Source: Chthoniobacteraceae bacterium
GTDB lineage: Bacteria; Verrucomicrobiota; Verrucomicrobiia; Chthoniobacterales; Chthoniobacteraceae
Length of the DNA stretch: 64,000 nucleotides
Assembly (NCBI GenBank): GCA_947471505.1
Contig: CANIWM010000007.1
Coordinates: forward strand, 1-64,000
Direction: 5' to 3'
The notes under the pieces were generated by a model. That model searched no databases, was not told the DNA's origin, and saw only the letters and a list, made by a program, of their open reading frames with translations. Both the position numbers and the translations under genes were made by a program. Below are positions 21,799 to 30,925 of the stretch, in pieces (within the stretch, counting starts at the first letter, position 1; every line of letters begins with the position of its first letter).

Positions 21799-24700
21799 TT
21801 ACCGGTTGAAGAGAAACGCTGGTGTATTGATGAGCGCCCATACGATGTCTTGCGCACCGGTGAGGCGTTTATTTTCAAGCTGGAGCTTGCTTTGCGCGGC
21901 ATCGGCGCGGAGCTCGACGAGCTTGGGATCGAGGCGGACGGGGAGTTCGGCTTTCGCTAAGGCTTCGCGCCGCTGGATGAGGCCGGGATCGATCGGGGGC
22001 GGCATCTGTGCTTTGCCGTGGGCGAGGCGACGCTTGTTTAGCTCTGGGTCGTATTCGGCCCAATAGGCTGCGAAAGCGGTGCGGTCCGCATCGGTCCGGG
22101 TGGATGGAATCTTGCGCAATGCGTCCACGACGGGTTGCGGGTATCCGACTTGGACGGGGGCGGCTGCGGTAGTGACCCAGATGCGGAAGCCTGCGATGGC
22201 GAACCCGCCGGGGCGCGGCTGGTTTAGCTCGAAGCGGAGGCGCACGCCTTTGTCTGAGTTGGCGATGGCTTTTTCCAAGGTGAACGCGGCGAAGCGTGGG
22301 ACACCCTGACCGCCGGAAATCGCCCAGCCGTTGTTGCCGTCGGCACGCTTTCCATCAATCGCTTTTGCGACCTCGAAATTGGGCTGGTTAAAGTCCGCGT
22401 TTGCCGCGCTGAACTTGGCGGCCACAGGGTTTGCGCCGGTTTCGACGTCTCCGACCTTTAGCTCAAATTCACCGAGCACGAAGTTGCCATCGGAAGGAAA
22501 GCGACCGGGGCCGAAAGCGGTCTCATCGGGTGACGGGATGACCTCCAGCATGATGCCCGTGATGCCCGCGAGTTTCGTGTCCGCTTTCACGACGTAATCC
22601 GTCTGGCTCGGACGCTCGCCGCTGGCCCGGACGCTGCCGTCTGGGAGCTTGGTGAGGATGATGCCGCCGGTCGCCCGCGGCTCCACGAGGTCTAGCGGCT
22701 GCCAGCCTGTGTAGGTGCGGGAAATGGGCGCGGTGTCTGCAAACGCGGCGGTCGCTGCCGGGAGGTTTTTCGCCTCGTAATCCTTCACCGCTGCGGCGGC
22801 GGCGGCGATGGCCACTTGCCGCGCCTTTTCTGCTTCGATGAGCTTTGGCGCAAGCTCCGCATCGTAGCGGGCGATCTCTTTGTTCGCTGCTTCGATGGCT
22901 GCGAGCCGGTCGGCTTCGGCCTTGGCCGTGAAGGGGGCTTGCTCCTTTTCCTTGGCTTCGAGCTTGGCGAGAAACGTCGTGTGCTCCGCCTCGATCTCGG
23001 CAAAAAGCGGGATGGTTTTTGTGATCTCGGCATCGGTCGCGGGGCGGCTAAGGACTCGAATAAAAAGCTCATCAATCAGCCTACGATCATCGGTCTGAGT
23101 GGTGACGAGTTTTGCGAGCACATTGGCGGGATCGCCGATGGCGTCTGCGACGGCGGGGCCGCTGAGGAGCGCCATCACGCTGCCGAGCCGCAAATCGCTG
23201 CTGCGCTCGCATTCGCAGGAGCTTTCACGCGACGGACGGCCTGCATTGGCGAGGAAGCCGCTGGCCAAATCCGACTGCGAATCCGAAAGCATCGCCGCCC
23301 GCACCCCGCCGGGGAGCCGCGAGCCAGCGCCGGTGACGGCGAGCACGCTGTCGTAGAGCACCTCGGCTGGGAGTCGACGGGCGAGCGCATGGCTGTAGTT
23401 CGTCTTGTCGTCTTCGTTCCATTTGTTGGTGCTGATGGAGAGCTGGTAAGACCGCGATTTGCAGATGGTGCGGAGGATATGGCGAACGTCGAATTTCGCG
23501 GCGATAAACTCTTTCGTGAGGTGCTCCAGTAGCTCTGGGTTTGTCGGCGGATTGCCCGCGCGAATGTCGTCGAGCGGCTCGATGATGCCCGCCCCGAGCA
23601 TGTAGCCCCACAACCGATTCACGTAGCTGGAGGCAAAATAACGGTTGTCCGGCGAGGTCATCCACTCGGCGAGCTGATGGCGGCGGCTCCCCTGCCCGTC
23701 AGCCTTTGCGGGGTATGGGAAAGTCGGCGGCGCGACCTTGTTCGTGCGCAGATGAGTCATCTCACCGTCCGCCTTATCCGACACGATTTCATAAAGCGCG
23801 CGCGATTTCTCCACCGCCGATCCCGCGATCTTCGATGCGCCGCTGGCCGGGTCGTCTGCGAGCCCGACTTGGGAAAAGAACGACGCCATCGAGTAATACT
23901 GATCCTGCGTCCAACGCTCGAAAGGATGGTCGTGGCATTTGTTGCAGTTGAAGCGCGTCGCCAAAAACAGATGCGTCGTATTCTCCATCGCCTCCGCCGG
24001 GTCGCGCAGGATTTTCCAGTAGCTGGCCGCCGGGTTCTCTTTGTTGGAGCCCGTCGCCGTCACGATCTTGCGGACGAACTCATCGTAGGGCGTGTTCGCG
24101 GTCATCTCCTTTTTGATCCACTCGCGGAAGCCCACCACACCGCCCCCGAGGAACTTCGAGTTCACCTGCAAAAGGTCCGCCCATTTATTCGTCGCGTGCT
24201 CGATGAACGCCGGCGAACCGATCAGTTTATCCACCAGCGCATCGCGTTTCACCCGCACGGGCGCAGGGTCCGCGATGAAAGCGCGCACCTCTTCTGCCGA
24301 CGGCGGGAGCCCCGTGATGTCGAGATACACGCGCCGGATAAACTCCGCATCGCCACACAGCCCGCTCGGCTCGATCTTCATGCGCTGCCACTTCGCCGCC
24401 ACCAGCTCATCCACGCGGCCCCACGTCTCCGGCTGCGCCCACACAAAGCCCGTGCGGTCCCCCATCACCGTCAGCGTCGTCGCCGCGTAGCTCCCCTCGT
24501 AGCGGGCTAAAATGGGCGCTTCACCACGGCGCAGCGTCTTCGTCAGCGCGGAAGTTTCCGCGACCACCGCGAGCACATCCATATTCCCGCTCTCCACGAA
24601 AGCCTCCTGCGTCACATCGCGCTGCTTCCCATCCGCAAACGTCGCCAACACTCGGAACTGCTGCCGCGCACCCGGCTCGGCGACGACGGGGTTTTTCGGG

Positions 24701-25422
24701 AACACCTCGATCCCCGTCACCCTGGGCACGGCCAGATTCAACTGTGCGCCACCCGCGATCCAAGCCCTCAGAATGTCGTAATACTTCTCCCCGATCTTCG
24801 TCCGCTGCCCGCCCTCATGCGGCACCGCCGCGCTGGCCTTCAGCAGCATCAGCGAATCGTCCGGCGATGCAGGGTTCAAGCGCCTTCCCGCCAGATCATC
24901 CTTCAGCGAACGAATGTCATAAATCGGGTCGTATCCACGCAGCGAGAGCTTGAATCCATACTTCCCATCCTTCGCCCCGTGGCACGTCCCCGCGTTGCAC
25001 CCGAGCTTCGTCATCACCGGGTTCACGTCTTGGATAAAGTCCACCGCTGGCTTCGTCGCGGAGCCGCTCACCGAGACGGGAAGCTCCACACTTTTCCCCG
25101 CCACCTCCGCCCGCACTTTCCCCGCGCCGTCGGCCCTCGGCGTCACGATCCCCGTTGCCGAAACCGCCACGCCTTCTGCGGAAAACTTCACCAGCCGCGT
25201 CACATCCGCCGTCCCGCCGTCCGCGAGCTTCGCCGTCACGAGCACCTGCGCATAATCGCGAGCGCTCGCCAGTTTCACCTCCGGCGGCGTGATCTCTAAA
25301 GAAAGGATGGGCTGCTTCGGCAGCACCTCTGGCTGCTCAGGCTGCATGGGCGCAATGGCATTTGCCCGAGCAAAGGAGGACGCGAGGATGCCGAAAAGAA
25401 AGACGCGGAAAGCATTACTCAT
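21799..25422 (-). CDS. DUF1549/DUF1553 protein, long form with Ig-like domains and discoidin-like insert
   Basis: 1207 residues with a signal peptide (FRVFLFGILASSFARANA). Order: Ig-like segment (EITPPEVKLASARDYAQVLV), CX4CH motif CNAGTCHGAKDGKYGFKLSLRGYD near residue 140, a second BIG_2 segment (GIEVFPKNPVVAEPGARQQF), DUF1549 (RRVYLDITGLPPSAEEVRAF), CNKCHDHPFERWTQDQY, DUF1553 (NRYFASSYVNRLWGYMLGAGIIEPLDDIRAGNPP), then an Ala/Glu/Lys coiled coil around 810-880 and a beta-rich insert (about 900-1090). Longer than the other copy at 8.1 kb. As there, no DUF1501 partner follows. The divergent neighbour is a sulfatase, a pairing common in verrucomicrobial and planctomycete genomes. Molecular role unknown. 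Confidence 0.85.
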   Translation of the reverse strand: MSNAFRVFLFGILASSFARANAIAPMQPEQPEVLPKQPILSLEITPPEVKLASARDYAQVLVTAKLADGGTADVTRLVKFSAEGVAVSATGIVTPRADGAGKVRAEVAGKSVELPVSVSGSATKPAVDFIQDVNPVMTKLGCNAGTCHGAKDGKYGFKLSLRGYDPIYDIRSLKDDLAGRRLNPASPDDSLMLLKASAAVPHEGGQRTKIGEKYYDILRAWIAGGAQLNLAVPRVTGIEVFPKNPVVAEPGARQQFRVLATFADGKQRDVTQEAFVESGNMDVLAVVAETSALTKTLRRGEAPILARYEGSYAATTLTVMGDRTGFVWAQPETWGRVDELVAAKWQRMKIEPSGLCGDAEFIRRVYLDITGLPPSAEEVRAFIADPAPVRVKRDALVDKLIGSPAFIEHATNKWADLLQVNSKFLGGGVVGFREWIKKEMTANTPYDEFVRKIVTATGSNKENPAASYWKILRDPAEAMENTTHLFLATRFNCNKCHDHPFERWTQDQYYSMASFFSQVGLADDPASGASKIAGSAVEKSRALYEIVSDKADGEMTHLRTNKVAPPTFPYPAKADGQGSRRHQLAEWMTSPDNRYFASSYVNRLWGYMLGAGIIEPLDDIRAGNPPTNPELLEHLTKEFIAAKFDVRHILRTICKSRSYQLSISTNKWNEDDKTNYSHALARRLPAEVLYDSVLAVTGAGSRLPGGVRAAMLSDSQSDLASGFLANAGRPSRESSCECERSSDLRLGSVMALLSGPAVADAIGDPANVLAKLVTTQTDDRRLIDELFIRVLSRPATDAEITKTIPLFAEIEAEHTTFLAKLEAKEKEQAPFTAKAEADRLAAIEAANKEIARYDAELAPKLIEAEKARQVAIAAAAAAVKDYEAKNLPAATAAFADTAPISRTYTGWQPLDLVEPRATGGIILTKLPDGSVRASGERPSQTDYVVKADTKLAGITGIMLEVIPSPDETAFGPGRFPSDGNFVLGEFELKVGDVETGANPVAAKFSAANADFNQPNFEVAKAIDGKRADGNNGWAISGGQGVPRFAAFTLEKAIANSDKGVRLRFELNQPRPGGFAIAGFRIWVTTAAAPVQVGYPQPVVDALRKIPSTRTDADRTAFAAYWAEYDPELNKRRLAHGKAQMPPPIDPGLIQRREALAKAELPVRLDPKLVELRADAAQSKLQLENKRLTGAQDIVWALINTPAFLFNR

Positions 25423-25515
25423 AAGTGTGGGACAGAAAACCGCCCTACGGTCCGATGCTTAGAACGACCATTCCCGACTGGACACAGCCGCCCCGCCCCC
25501 CCATCTAACCACGGC

Positions 25516-27045
25516 ATGAAACTCGCCTCGCTCCTTGCGCTCACATTCGCCGCCGCGTCCATCGCTGCCGGACCGCCGAATATCCTCTTCATCATGTCCG
25601 ACGACCACGCCGCGCATGCCATTTCGGCCTACGGCTCGAAGGTGAACCAGACTCCTCAGCTCGACCGTCTCGCCAAGAGCGGCACCCGATTTGCCAACGC
25701 CTTCGTGACGAACTCCATCTGCACGCCCAGCCGCGCCACGCTCCTCACGGGCAAATACTCCCACATCAATGGAACGCCCGTTTTCAACACGTTCGACGGC
25801 TCGCAACAGACCGTCGCCAAGCTCATGCAGTCCGCAGGCTACCACACGGGGATGATTGGAAAATGGCACCTCGGCACCGACCCGACGGGCTTCGATCGCT
25901 GGATCATCCTCCCCGGCCAAGGCGCATATAACGACCCCGCATTCATCACCCCCGCAGGCCGCGTGACGGTGAACGGCTACGTCACCGACATCACCACCGA
26001 CCTCGGCCTAGAGTTCCTCTCCACGCGCCCGAAGGACAAGCCGTTCCTCCTCTTCCTCCACCAAAAAGCCCCGCACCGCAACTGGACCCCGAGCGAAAAA
26101 TACCGCGACGAGTTTGCAAAGAAAACCTTCGCCGAGCCAGCTACGCTCTTCGACAAATACGACACCCGCCCCGGCGCTCTGCCGTCCAACAAACAGACCG
26201 TCGCCAACGACCTCAACAACCGCGACCTCAAGCTCGCCCTCGACGCCAAAGTGCCCACCGAACTCGAAGTCAAACAGCCCGACGGCACCGTGAAAACGCT
26301 CACTGGCGACGACCTCACCCGCTACAAATACCAACGCTACATGCAGGACTATCTCGCCTGCGTGCAGAGCGTGGACGACGGCGTGGGGCGCGTCCTCGAC
26401 TACCTCGAAAAGAACGGCCTCGCCGAAAACACGCTCGTCTTTTACACCGCCGACAACGGCTTCTTCCTCGGCGACATGGGGCTCTTCGATAAGCGCTTCA
26501 TGTACGAGCCAAGCCTGCGCGTGCCCTTGATCATCAGCGGCCCCGGCGTGAAGGCGGGCGCTGTCACTGACGCCTTCGCGCTCAACACCGACTTCGCCTC
26601 CACGTTCCTCGACTACGCAGGCGCGCAAATCCCCGCCGACATGCAAGGCCGCTCGCTCAAGCCCGTCCTCGCAGGCTCCACACCCGCCGACTGGCGCACC
26701 GCGATGTACTACCGCTACTACCACGACCCAGGCGACCACAACACCCGCGCCCACTACGGAGTCCGCACCACCACGCACAAGCTCATCTATTACTGGAAGC
26801 AAGACGCCTGGGAACTCTTCGACCTCATCACCGACCCAAACGAGCAACACAACCTCGCCAACGACCCCGCATTTGCCACCAAACTCGGCGAGCTAAAACT
26901 CGAACTCGCCCGCGTGAAAAAAGAGGCCAAAGACGACGACCAGTTCAGCCAAGAGCAGCCCAAAGGCAGCGTTGATGCCGCAAAAAACCTGAAGCCGCTC
27001 GGCGTAAAAACCATCACCGAGGCGATGAGCGCCGCCGCGCAGTAG
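25516..27045 (+). CDS. Exported type I (formylglycine) sulfatase
   Basis: 509 residues with signal peptide MKLASLLALTFAAASIAA. Metal-binding N terminus NILFIMSDDHAAH. Sulfatase signature CTPSRATLLTGKY with Cys at residue 69, the residue matured to formylglycine in C-x-P-S-R sulfatases. Later motifs: GKWHLG, the YTADNGFFLGDMG metal site and a C-terminal KLIYYWKQDAWELFDLITDPNEQHNL. Family members remove sulfate from polysaccharides or small sulfated esters. Divergent from a DUF1549/DUF1553 gene. No maturase is in the window. Confidence 0.88.
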   Translation: MKLASLLALTFAAASIAAGPPNILFIMSDDHAAHAISAYGSKVNQTPQLDRLAKSGTRFANAFVTNSICTPSRATLLTGKYSHINGTPVFNTFDGSQQTVAKLMQSAGYHTGMIGKWHLGTDPTGFDRWIILPGQGAYNDPAFITPAGRVTVNGYVTDITTDLGLEFLSTRPKDKPFLLFLHQKAPHRNWTPSEKYRDEFAKKTFAEPATLFDKYDTRPGALPSNKQTVANDLNNRDLKLALDAKVPTELEVKQPDGTVKTLTGDDLTRYKYQRYMQDYLACVQSVDDGVGRVLDYLEKNGLAENTLVFYTADNGFFLGDMGLFDKRFMYEPSLRVPLIISGPGVKAGAVTDAFALNTDFASTFLDYAGAQIPADMQGRSLKPVLAGSTPADWRTAMYYRYYHDPGDHNTRAHYGVRTTTHKLIYYWKQDAWELFDLITDPNEQHNLANDPAFATKLGELKLELARVKKEAKDDDQFSQEQPKGSVDAAKNLKPLGVKTITEAMSAAAQ

Positions 27046-27067
27046 CAAATACCTGCAGCTTCATTTC

Positions 27068-27157
27068 CTTCGACAATCAACAATCGGCATTCAGCAATCA
27101 ACAATTCGCCACCGCTCAAATTGTCGATTGCTGAACTCTGATTGTTGATTGTTGAAG
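27068..27157. repeat. Long imperfect inverted repeat (39-bp arms)
   Basis: Arms 27068-27106 and 27119-27157 match at 34 of 39 positions when one is reverse-complemented, with a 12-base loop. Each arm itself holds two copies of a CAATCAACAATC-like motif. Lies 22 bases after the sulfatase stop and upstream of cysI. It could act as a terminator/processing structure or be a dispersed REP/MITE-like element. No T tract follows, which weakens the simple terminator reading. Confidence 0.75.
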
Positions 27158-27290
27158 TTCCCTTCACCGCCCCCATTCCCCTCTTGCCATCAATAAACCC
27201 CAATGGCACCTTGCGCCGACCGTTCATCCACAGAGGGCACCAAAATGCCATCGTGGAGGACGGCTTTTTTCATCTAAAGACGACACTATT

Positions 27291-29009
27291 ATGAGCACTG
27301 AAATCGCGCCGGCACCCGCCGCTAAGAAACCGACACACAACGAAGAAATCAAGACCGCCATCCCCACGCTCGCAGGCAATCTCGCGGCGACCTTGGCGGA
27401 CCCGACGACCGACCGTTTCTCCGACGACGATCAGCAGTTCATGAAGTTCCACGGCATCTACCAGCAAGACGACCGCGACCTGCGCAAGACGGGCAAAAAG
27501 TTCATGTTCATGATTCGCGGGCGCATCCCCGGCGGCGTCCTGAACTCGGCGGGCTACGCCGTCTATGACGACCTCGCGACGCGGTATGGCAACAACACGC
27601 TGCGCCTCACTTCGCGCCAGAGCTTCCAGTTTCATGGCGTGGTGAAATCGGGCCTCGGTCCGCTGATGAAAAAAATCAACGACTCCATGATGGACACTCT
27701 CGCCGCGTGCGGCGACGTGAACCGCAACGTCATGGCCCCCGCCGTGCCCGTGATGAACGCCATCGGGCGGCAGGTGAATGAGGACGCCACTCGCGTGAGC
27801 GCGGCCCTTTTGCCCACCACGAAAGCGTATCACTCCATCTGGGTCGAAGGCGTGCAGCTCAACCTCGAAGACCCGGAGAACAAGAACTTCGTGGACCCGC
27901 TCTACGGTGCCACGTATCTCCCGCGCAAATTCAAGATCGCCTTCGCCATCGCACCCACGAACGATGTGGACATCCTCACGAACTGCCTCGGCTTCATCGC
28001 CATCCCAGCGGCAGACGGCACACTCGCTGGCTACAATCTCACCGCTGGCGGCGGCCTCGGTCGCGCACACGGCAACACGATGACGTATCCGCGCCTCGCC
28101 GACACCATCGGCTTTTTCACGCCGGATAAACTCGTGGCCATCGCGCGCGGCGTCCTCACCGTGCATCGCGATTTTGGCGACCGCACAGACCGTAAGCACG
28201 CCCGCCTCAAATACGTGCTGGAAGAAAAAGGCGTCGCATGGTTCCGCGCCGAGTTGGAGCAACGCGTAGGCTTCAAACTCGACGAAGCAAAGCCCGTGGA
28301 ATTCAAGACCCAGCGCGACCTCTTCGGCTGGCACCAGCAGGAAGACGGACGCCTTTTCCTCGGCCTCTTCGTCCTCACGGGCCGCATCAAAGACGACGGC
28401 GCACTCCGCCAAAAATCCGGCCTTCGCGCCGTGGTAGATCGCTTCCAGCCGGAAGTCCGACTCACGCCTCAGCAGAACATCATCCTCGCCAACATCCCGG
28501 CAGATCAAAAAGACGCCGTCACCGCCCTACTCGCCGAATACGGCGTGCCCGTGGACAACCAAGCCACCGTCATCCGCCGCGCCAGCATGGCCTGCCCATC
28601 CATGCCCACTTGCGGCCTCGGCCTCGCGGAAAGCGAACGCTATTTGCCCAGCCTCATTGACCGCATCGAGGCCACGCTCACCGGCCTCGCCATGGGCGAC
28701 GAAGAAGTCGTCATCCGCATGACTGGCTGCCCGAACGGCTGCGCCCGCCCTTACGCGGCGGAGCTTGGCTTCGTCGGCAAAGGCCCCGGTCGCTACCAAG
28801 TCTGGGTCGGCGGGAATGAAGCCAGCACGCGGCTCAATCGCATCTGGAAAGAGACCGTCAAGGACGCCGAACTCGACGCCGAACTCGGCGCACTCTTCGC
28901 CCGCTGGAAGGCAGAGCGCATCGGCAGCGAACGCTTCGGCGACTGGTCCGCACGCGCCGTGTGGCCGGAGATCGAGGCCGCCGCCGCTGCCGCCCCCGCT
29001 GCTGCGTAA
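27291..29009 (+). CDS. cysI: Assimilatory sulfite reductase hemoprotein subunit (CysI/Sir type)
   Basis: 572 residues. It carries the siroheme-[4Fe-4S] ligand pattern CX5C (435, 441) and CX3C (480, 484) in ACPSMPTCGLGLAESERYLP and RMTGCPNGCARPYAAELGFV. N-terminal ferrite-type half-domain FMFMIRGRIPGGVLN and LRLTSRQSFQFHGV. Reduces sulfite to sulfide for cysteine synthesis. The resemblance is to CysI/ferredoxin-sulfite reductases rather than nitrite reductase (RMTGCPNGC, GKGPGRYQVWVGG). No flavoprotein subunit is adjacent, so the electron donor cannot be told. The 245 bases upstream hold the inverted repeat and, just before the start, GGAGGACGGC plus a T run, a possible leader structure. CysK lies 11 kb away. 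Confidence 0.88.
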   Translation: MSTEIAPAPAAKKPTHNEEIKTAIPTLAGNLAATLADPTTDRFSDDDQQFMKFHGIYQQDDRDLRKTGKKFMFMIRGRIPGGVLNSAGYAVYDDLATRYGNNTLRLTSRQSFQFHGVVKSGLGPLMKKINDSMMDTLAACGDVNRNVMAPAVPVMNAIGRQVNEDATRVSAALLPTTKAYHSIWVEGVQLNLEDPENKNFVDPLYGATYLPRKFKIAFAIAPTNDVDILTNCLGFIAIPAADGTLAGYNLTAGGGLGRAHGNTMTYPRLADTIGFFTPDKLVAIARGVLTVHRDFGDRTDRKHARLKYVLEEKGVAWFRAELEQRVGFKLDEAKPVEFKTQRDLFGWHQQEDGRLFLGLFVLTGRIKDDGALRQKSGLRAVVDRFQPEVRLTPQQNIILANIPADQKDAVTALLAEYGVPVDNQATVIRRASMACPSMPTCGLGLAESERYLPSLIDRIEATLTGLAMGDEEVVIRMTGCPNGCARPYAAELGFVGKGPGRYQVWVGGNEASTRLNRIWKETVKDAELDAELGALFARWKAERIGSERFGDWSARAVWPEIEAAAAAAPAAA

Positions 29010-29012
29010 AGC

Positions 29013-29744
29013 GTGAAAGAGCCCGAGCCCGATTACTACGCCGTCCTCGGCCTCGACTCCCGCTGTACGCTGGACGAGGTGCGCGCGGCCTATCGGCGGC
29101 TGGCCAAGCGCCATCATCCTGATCTTCATCCCGGCTCGGAAGACGCCGTCGCCAAGCTCCAAGCCGTGAACGCCGCCCACGCCGTCCTCTCCGACCCCGC
29201 CCGCAGAAAGGCTTACGACGACGAGCGCGACTTCCCAGCGGGCCCACCCAAGCCCGCGCCTCGCGCAAAAGTGCAGCGCAACATCGCTCAGGATGCGCGC
29301 CTTCGGATTGATGAGTTCATCCGAGGCACGACGCTCGATGTCCGCGTGGACGATCCCGGCAATCCCGCCGGGCAAGAACGCTACACCCTCGCCATCCCGC
29401 CCGACACCGCCCCCGGCGAGCGCTTCCGCATCCCACGCGAAGGCGCGATGAGCGGCGGCTTCGTCACCGTGCGAGTGAAAATCACGCCCAACGCCCGCTT
29501 CAAAGCCCGAGGCTCCGACATCCAATGCGAGCTGCGCATCCAAACCCAGCGAGCAAAAAACGGCGGCTCCGAGATGGTCCCCAGCCCCAACGGCGGCCTC
29601 ATCCGCATCCAAATCCCCGCAGGCATCGCACGCGGCGAACTCATCCGCGTCCCCGCCCAAGGCCTCCCCAAACCACGAGGCGGACGCGGCGACCTCCTAG
29701 TAAAAATCACCTACCGCCCCGAAGTCCGCATCGGGCGGGGATAA
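29013..29744 (+). CDS. DnaJ/CbpA-type J-domain co-chaperone
   Basis: 243 residues from a GTG at 29013-29015, only three bases after cysI. J domain at residues 7-70 (DYYAVLGLDSRCTLDEVRAAYRRL, with HPD at 35-37), then a DnaJ C-terminal substrate-binding domain (LRIDEFIRGTTLDVRVDDPG ... GGLIRIQIPAGIARGELIRVPAQG). There is no Gly/Phe-rich or zinc-finger segment, so it is CbpA-like or reduced. Expected to stimulate DnaK ATPase and deliver substrates. Close spacing suggests co-transcription with cysI, perhaps without functional link. Confidence 0.8.
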   Translation: MKEPEPDYYAVLGLDSRCTLDEVRAAYRRLAKRHHPDLHPGSEDAVAKLQAVNAAHAVLSDPARRKAYDDERDFPAGPPKPAPRAKVQRNIAQDARLRIDEFIRGTTLDVRVDDPGNPAGQERYTLAIPPDTAPGERFRIPREGAMSGGFVTVRVKITPNARFKARGSDIQCELRIQTQRAKNGGSEMVPSPNGGLIRIQIPAGIARGELIRVPAQGLPKPRGGRGDLLVKITYRPEVRIGRG

Positions 29745-29842
29745 GCGCGACAGGAGCGGCGGTGCCCTGCTCCCCAAAAACTGTTCCAAGTGCTATGAGA
29801 ATTCGGGCGCCAATGCGGCTCCGGCGCGGGAAGGCGCAGTGA

Positions 29843-30826
29843 TCAGCCCTTGATGATGTCGCCAAGTGACTTGAAGTAGTTTGTCCAAACCTTCACGACG
29901 ATCCAGCCGACGTAGATGGCGACGCCGATGATGACCATGCGCGGCAGCCATTCGGAGATGAACTCCAGCCGCCGCAACGCGCTCTCGCGATACTCTTTGG
30001 CGAGGCGGGACAGCTCGTGGTCGAGGCTGCCAGTGGATTCGCCGATGAAGAATGCGCGGACGACGGGCTCGGGGAATGCGCCTGTCGGGCCGATGCCGTC
30101 GGCGATGCTCTTCCCCTCGCGGACAAAGCGCACGGCGCGCTCTGCGGCTGCCCCGACGACGGCGCTGCCGCTCGCACGGCCCGATGCGTCGAGGCTGGAA
30201 AAGACGTTGATGCCCGCATCGAGCTGCATGTTATAGGCGGCGCAAAAGCGGCTCATCGCAAACGCTCGGCGCAGGCTGCCAAAGACCGGCAGGTTGCGAA
30301 GGAGCGTATCGAAAAGACGGCTACCCCGCGCGGCGGCGATGAGCATTTTCGAGAGGGCGACGATCGCACCCACGATGAGCCAGATGCAGACGATCTGAGT
30401 AACGGCGGAGCGCAGCGCGGCATTAATGTCAGCGTCCGGACCGACGGCGCGAGGGAGCGCGGTGGTGAGCGCGGCAAAGTGCAGGATAAAGATCGGGTAG
30501 AGAAGTTTGCCTCGGATGCGAGTGCGCGCTTCGCCGAGCGATTCGTAATACTGGGCGCACTGCTCTAGCCCGACTTCCAGCGTGCCGGACTCGTCCGACG
30601 CTGCAATGATGCCCGTCTCCAGCGGATCGAGCCGCCCGGTTTGCGCCTCGATGGCCTCGGCGACGCGATCACCGTGCTTGAGCCGCTGGCTGATGCCGCG
30701 CAACACGGCAGACGATTCGCCGCGCGCGTGGCGGGACAATGTTTCAACGGCTGCGGGGAACGGGACGCCGCTTTTTACCAACTGGGCTAGATCGTGAAAC
30801 AGGCGCGCTTTTTCCTTGGACTGCAT
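29843..30826 (-). CDS. GspF/PilC-like type II secretion membrane protein
   Basis: 327 residues from the ATG at 30824-30826 (MQSKEKARLFHDLAQLVKSG). Two T2SSF-type halves: residues about 5-120 (GISQRLKHGDRVAEAIEA, GIIAASDESGTLEVGLEQ) and about 205-300 (NVFSSLDASGRASGS, AFFIGESTGSLDHELSRLAKEYRE). Three membrane segments near LYPIFILHFAALTTALP, CIWLIVGAIVALSKML and VIIGVAIYVGWIVVKVW. Shorter than the usual 400 residues. GspF/PilC proteins form the inner membrane platform of type II secretion or type IV pilus machines. No other secretion gene is nearby. A long in-frame upstream extension is the antisense of rsmA and is not coding. Confidence 0.8.
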   Translation of the reverse strand: MQSKEKARLFHDLAQLVKSGVPFPAAVETLSRHARGESSAVLRGISQRLKHGDRVAEAIEAQTGRLDPLETGIIAASDESGTLEVGLEQCAQYYESLGEARTRIRGKLLYPIFILHFAALTTALPRAVGPDADINAALRSAVTQIVCIWLIVGAIVALSKMLIAAARGSRLFDTLLRNLPVFGSLRRAFAMSRFCAAYNMQLDAGINVFSSLDASGRASGSAVVGAAAERAVRFVREGKSIADGIGPTGAFPEPVVRAFFIGESTGSLDHELSRLAKEYRESALRRLEFISEWLPRMVIIGVAIYVGWIVVKVWTNYFKSLGDIIKG

Positions 30827-30925
30827 GGCGGAAACTCTCCGCGCGGCTGTGCGTGTGCAACACCGGAGTTTCCGCGCACTAAAACAGTCGTCACGCCCCG
30901 GCGTCTCGTGGCACTGAATAGGGCA

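Noticed and set aside
27158-27290. Riboswitch or attenuator upstream of cysI
   Set aside because: There is a T run and weak stems before the start, but nothing matches a known SAM or other sulfur riboswitch core by eye.
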